A stretch of DNA of 64,000 bases, from the NCBI GenBank assembly GCA_030386875.1, contig CM059563.1:50533602-50597601 (forward strand), given 5' to 3'. The position numbers and the translations under genes were made by a program. How positions within the stretch are numbered: position 1 is the stretch's first letter; the number at the start of each line of letters is the position of its first letter. This stretch comes from Morinoia aosen (lineage: Eukaryota; Arthropoda; Malacostraca; Amphipoda; Talitridae). The notes beneath the pieces are model-generated. The model searched no databases. It saw only the letters and a program-made list of their open reading frames with translations, and had not been told where the DNA came from. Below are positions 60,903 through 64,000 of the stretch, in pieces.

Positions 60903-63900
60903 TACTTCGCTTCTTTAACGGCGGCTTCTGTGTCGCCACTCAGATACTTGAACGGCGGCTTCTGTGTCGCCACTCAGCTACTTCAACGGCGGCTTCTGTG
61001 TCGCTACTTCTCTACTTCAACGGCGGCTTTTGTGTCGCCACTGTGCTACTTCAACGGCGGCTTCTGTGTCGCTAATTCAACGGCGGCTTCTGTGTCGCTA
61101 CTTCGCTTCTTCAACGGCGGCTTCTGTGTCGCTACTTCGCATTTTCAACGGCGGCTTCTGTGTCGCTACCTCGCTTTTTCAACAGCGGCTTCTGTGTCGC
61201 TACTTCACTACTTCAACGGCGGCTTCTGTGTCGCTACTTCTCTACTTCAACGACGGCTTCTGTGTCGCCACTGTGCCACTTCAACGGCTGCTTCTGGGTC
61301 GCTTCTTCACTACTTCAACGGCGGCTTCTGTGTTGCTACTCTACTTCAAGGGCGGCTTCTGTGTCGTCACTCTGCTACTTCAACGGCGGCTTCTGTGTCG
61401 CTACTTCGCTTCTTCAACGGCGGCTTCTGTGTCGCTACTTCGCTTCTTCAACGGCAGCTTCTGTGTCGCTACTTCTCTACTTCAACGGCGGCTTCTGTGT
61501 CGCTAATTCTCTACTTCAACGGCGGCTTCTGTGTCGCTACTGCTCTACTTCAACGGCGGCTTCTGTGTCGCTACTGTTCTACTTCAACGGCGGCTTCTGT
61601 GTCGCTACTTCTCTACTTCAACGGCGGCTTCTGTGTTGCTAATTCTCTACTTCAACGGCTGCTTCTGTGTCGCTTCTTCAATACTTCAACGGCGGCTCTG
61701 TGTTGCTACTTCTCTACTTCAACGGCGTCTTCTGTGTCGCCACTCTGCTACTTCAACGGCGGCTTCTGTGTCGCTACTTCGCTAACTCAGCGGCGGCTTC
61801 TGTGTCGCTACTTCAACGGCGGCTTCTGTGTCGCCACTCGGCTACTTCAACGGCGGCTTCTGTGTCGCTACTTCGCTACTCCAACGGCGGCTTCTGTGTC
61901 GCTACTTCGCTACTCCAACGGCGGCTTCTTCAACGGCGGCTTCTGTGTCGCTACTTCGCTTCTTCAACGGCGGCTTCTGTGTCGCTACTTCGCTTCTTCA
62001 ACGGCGCCTTCTGAGTCGCCACTCTGCTACTTCAACGGCGGCTTCTGTGTCGCTACTTTTCTACTTCAACGGCGGCTTCTGTGTCGCCACTGTGCTACTT
62101 CAACGGCTGTTTCTGTGTCGCTTCTTCACCACTTCAACGGCGGCTTCTGTGTTGCTACTTCTCTACTTCAAGGCCGGCTTCTGTGTCGCCACTCAGCTTC
62201 TTCAACAGCGGCTTCTGTGTAGCTACTTCGCTACTTCAACGGCGGCTTCTGTGTCTCGACTTCCCTACTTCAACGGCGGCTTCTGTGTCTCGACTTCCCT
62301 ACTTCAACGGCGGCTTCTGTGTCGCCACTCTGCTACTTCAACGGCGGCTTCTGTGTCGCTACTTCACTACTTCAACGGCGGCTTCTGTGTCGCTTCTTCA
62401 CTACTTCAACGGCGGCTTCTGTGTCGCTTCTTCACTACTTCAACGGCGGCTTCTGTGTCGCTTCTTCACTACTTCAACGGCGGCTTATGTGTCGCTACTT
62501 CTCTACTTCAAGGCCGGCTTCTGTGTCGCCACTCAGCTACTTCAACAGCGGCTTCTGTGTTGCTACTTCTCTACTTCAAGGCCGGCTTCTGTGTAGCTAC
62601 TTCGCTACTTCAACGGCGGCTTCTGTGTCTCGACTTCTCTACTTCAACGGCGGCTTCTGTGTCTCGACTTCTCTACTTCAACGGCGGCTTCTGTGTCGCC
62701 ACTCTGCTACTTCAACGGCGGCTTCTGTGTCGCTACTTCGCTACTTCAACGGCGGCTTCTGTGTCGCTACTTCACTACTTCAACGGCGGCTTCTGTGTCG
62801 CTACTTCTCTACCTCAACGGCGGCTTCTGTGTCTCGACTTCTCTACTTCAACGGCGGCTTCTGTGTCGCCACTCTGCTACTTCAACGGCGGCTTCTGTGT
62901 CGCCACTTCGCTACTTCAACGGCGGCTTCTGTGTTGCTACTTCACTACTTCAACGGCGGCTTCTGTGTCGCTACTTCTCTACCTCAACGGCGGCTTCTGT
63001 GTCGCTACTTCTCTACCTCAACGGCGGCTTCTGTGTCGCTTCTTCACTACTTCAACGGTGGCTTCTGTGTCGCTACTTCACTAATTCAACGGCGGCTTCT
63101 GTGTCGCTACTTCTCTACTTTAACGGCGGCATCTGTGTCGCTACTTCTCTACTTCAACAGCGGCTTCTTTGTCGCCACTCTGCTACTTCAACGGCGGCTT
63201 CTGTGTCGCCACTCTGCTTCTTCAACGGCGGCTTCTGTGTCGCCACTCTGCTACATCAACGGCGGCTTCTGTGTCGCCACTCTGCTACATCAACGGCGGC
63301 TTCTGTGTCGCCACTCTGCTACTTCAACGGCGGCTTCTGTGTCGCTACTTCAACGGCGGCTTCTGTGTCGCTACTTCTCTACTTCAACTTCGGCTTCTGT
63401 GTCGCCACTGTGCTACTTCAGCGGCTGCTTCTGTGTCGCTTCTTCACCACTTCCACGGCGGCTTCTGTGTTGCTACTTCTCTACTTCAAGGCCGGCTTCT
63501 GTGTCGCCACTCAGCTACTTCAACAGCGGCTTCTGTGTAGCTACTTCGCTACTTCAACGGCGGCTTCTGTGTCTCGACTTCTCTACTTCAACGGCGGCTT
63601 CTCTGTCGCCACTCTGCTACTTCAACGGCGGCTTCTGTGTCGCTACTTCACTACTTCAACGGCGGCTTCTGTGTCGCTACTTCACTACTTCAACGGCGGC
63701 TTCTGTGTCGCTACTTCGCTTTCTCAACGGCGGCTTCTGTGTCGCTACTTCGCTTTCTCAACGGCGGCTTCTGTGTCGCTACTTCGCTTCTTCAACAGCG
63801 GCTTCTGTGTCGCTACTTCGCTTCTTCAACGGCGGCTTCTGTGTCGCTACTTCGCTTCTTCAACGGCGGCTTCTGTGTCGCTACTTCGCTTTTTCAACGG

Positions 63901-64000
63901 CGGCTTCTGTGTCGCTACTTCGCTTTTTCAACGGCGGCTTCTGTGTCGCTACTTCGCTTCTTCAACGGCGGCTTCTGTGTCGCTACTTCGCTTTTTCAAC
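60640..64000 (+). repeat. Copy of 37.67-41 kb running off the window
   Basis: Follows 37.67 kb onward at offsets of 23,029 and then 23,063 bp; the extra unit is a duplicated GTCTCGACTTCCC unit near 62,250-62,290. It starts inside a CACTCAGCTAC run with eight units here and six at 37.67 kb. Its first 0.8 kb is also shared with 18.0-18.86 kb. It carries module X copy 9 and continues past the right edge of the window. Confidence 0.8.
61531..62132 (+). repeat. Module X, copy 9 (602 bp)
   Basis: Second subtype, 23,029 bp after copy 5 and with the same flanks on both sides, so it was copied together with 37.7-41 kb. Confidence 0.88.

Larger units (their letters stand above)
55330..61465 (+). repeat. 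~6.1-kb block D, partial third copy
   Basis: Follows the variant order of 12.32-18.86 kb with offsets of 43,011, 42,909, 42,739, 42,671, 42,773, 42,807 and 42,603. Most steps between offsets are multiples of 34, so copies differ by whole units gained or lost. Six CACTCAGCTAC units present at 17.29-17.5 kb are missing here, whereas the later run of the same unit has eight members instead of six. It diverges from the other two copies at about 61.46 kb, after the CGGCAGCTTC unit, where it continues into a module X. Confidence 0.82.
1..64000 (+). repeat. 34-bp satellite array filling the whole window
   Basis: Every line of the window reads as head-to-tail copies of one 34-bp unit, about 1,880 in all. 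The core is TTC followed by AACGGCGGCTTCTGTGTCGC; the remaining 11 bases form a variable linker such as TACTTCGCTTC, TACTTCTCTAC, CACTCTGCTAC or CACTCAGCTAC. All units run the same way and I found no inverted segment. Shorter units occur: 26 bp (linker loses 8 bases, e.g. near 183-210 and 2110-2200), 32 bp (CACTGCTAC linker, near 3350-3430) and 14-15 bp fragments. The consensus has 12 T, 11 C, 8 G and 3 A. The + strand unit has no stop codon in any frame; the reverse strand has TAG and TGA in each unit. No stretch over 300 bases departs from this pattern, so no gene is called anywhere. Satellite function is unknown; a heterochromatic, centromeric or subtelomeric location is inference. Confidence 0.98.

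Noticed and set aside
1-64000. 34-residue repeat protein such as a TAL effector, TPR or PPR family member
   Set aside because: The 34-residue period is 3 x 34 bp arithmetic. The peptides lack the TAL repeat consensus and TPR/PPR patterns, and frame changes every unit.
1-64000. CRISPR array (conserved ~23 bp alternating with ~11 variable bp)
   Set aside because: The variable parts are too short, come from about a dozen recurring forms, and include shared letters with the core; there are no cas genes and no unique spacers.
1-64000. Telomeric repeat or rDNA spacer
   Set aside because: No telomere-type G-rich short repeat is visible, and no rRNA sequence flanks or interrupts the array.
1-64000. 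Triplex- or G-quadruplex-forming tract
   Set aside because: Pyrimidine bias is about 68% but broken by purines every few bases, and there is only one GGCGG per unit, so neither structure is well supported.
1-64000. Inverted segments or genes on the reverse strand
   Set aside because: All units I read have the same orientation, and the reverse strand has TAG and TGA in every unit, leaving no long frame.

Overview
The whole 64 kb window is one uninterrupted tandem array of a 34-bp satellite unit: about 1,880 units, all in the same orientation, with no unique sequence at either end or inside. Each unit has a well-kept core of about 23 bp (AACGGCGGCTTCTGTGTCGC preceded by TTC) and a variable 11-bp linker drawn from a small set (TACTTCGCTTC, TACTTCTCTAC, TACTTCACTAC, TTCTTCACTAC, CACTCTGCTAC, CACTCAGCTAC, CACTGTGCTAC, TACTTCGCTTT and a few more). 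The consensus unit is about 56% G+C, 68% pyrimidine on the + strand, and carries four CpG sites. I see no protein-coding gene, RNA gene, transposon, CRISPR array, promoter or origin.

The window suggests eukaryotic heterochromatin (centromeric, pericentromeric, subtelomeric or knob-like) assembled from long reads. The sequence does not identify the species. Many recurrent unit variants are C-to-T or G-to-A changes at CpG, which hints at a genome that methylates DNA. Long open frames on the + strand are a by-product of the repeat: the unit has no stop in any + frame, and 34 is not a multiple of 3, so every stop-free stretch reads through all three frames and gives a 34-residue periodic peptide. 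They are not annotated as genes.

The real content is the large-scale layout. The order of unit variants works as a barcode and shows nested duplications of about 0.3, 1.26, 3.0, 6.0, 9.15 and 12 to 13 kb. About 1.0-7.0 kb is repeated next door at 7.0-12.0 kb. About 9.13-19.53 kb recurs at 21.07-32.56 kb, and 12.3-18.9 kb recurs a third time at 55.3-61.5 kb. The left end (0-1.7 kb) recurs at 19.5-21.07 kb. About 4.07-7.05 kb recurs at 32.58-35.5 kb. The 38.3-47.4 kb block is repeated next door at 47.4-56.0 kb, and each of those holds an internal 3-kb tandem duplication. The right end (60.6-64.0 kb) copies 37.7-41 kb. A roughly 600-bp module (X) occurs nine times and a roughly 420-bp module (Y) six times, which fixes the relations among blocks.

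The best-preserved duplicate pair (13.6-19.5 against 26.6-32.6 kb) shows only four base differences that I found, so amplification is recent. Paralogous blocks differ mostly by whole 34-bp units gained or lost inside homogeneous runs, as expected from unequal exchange or replication slippage.
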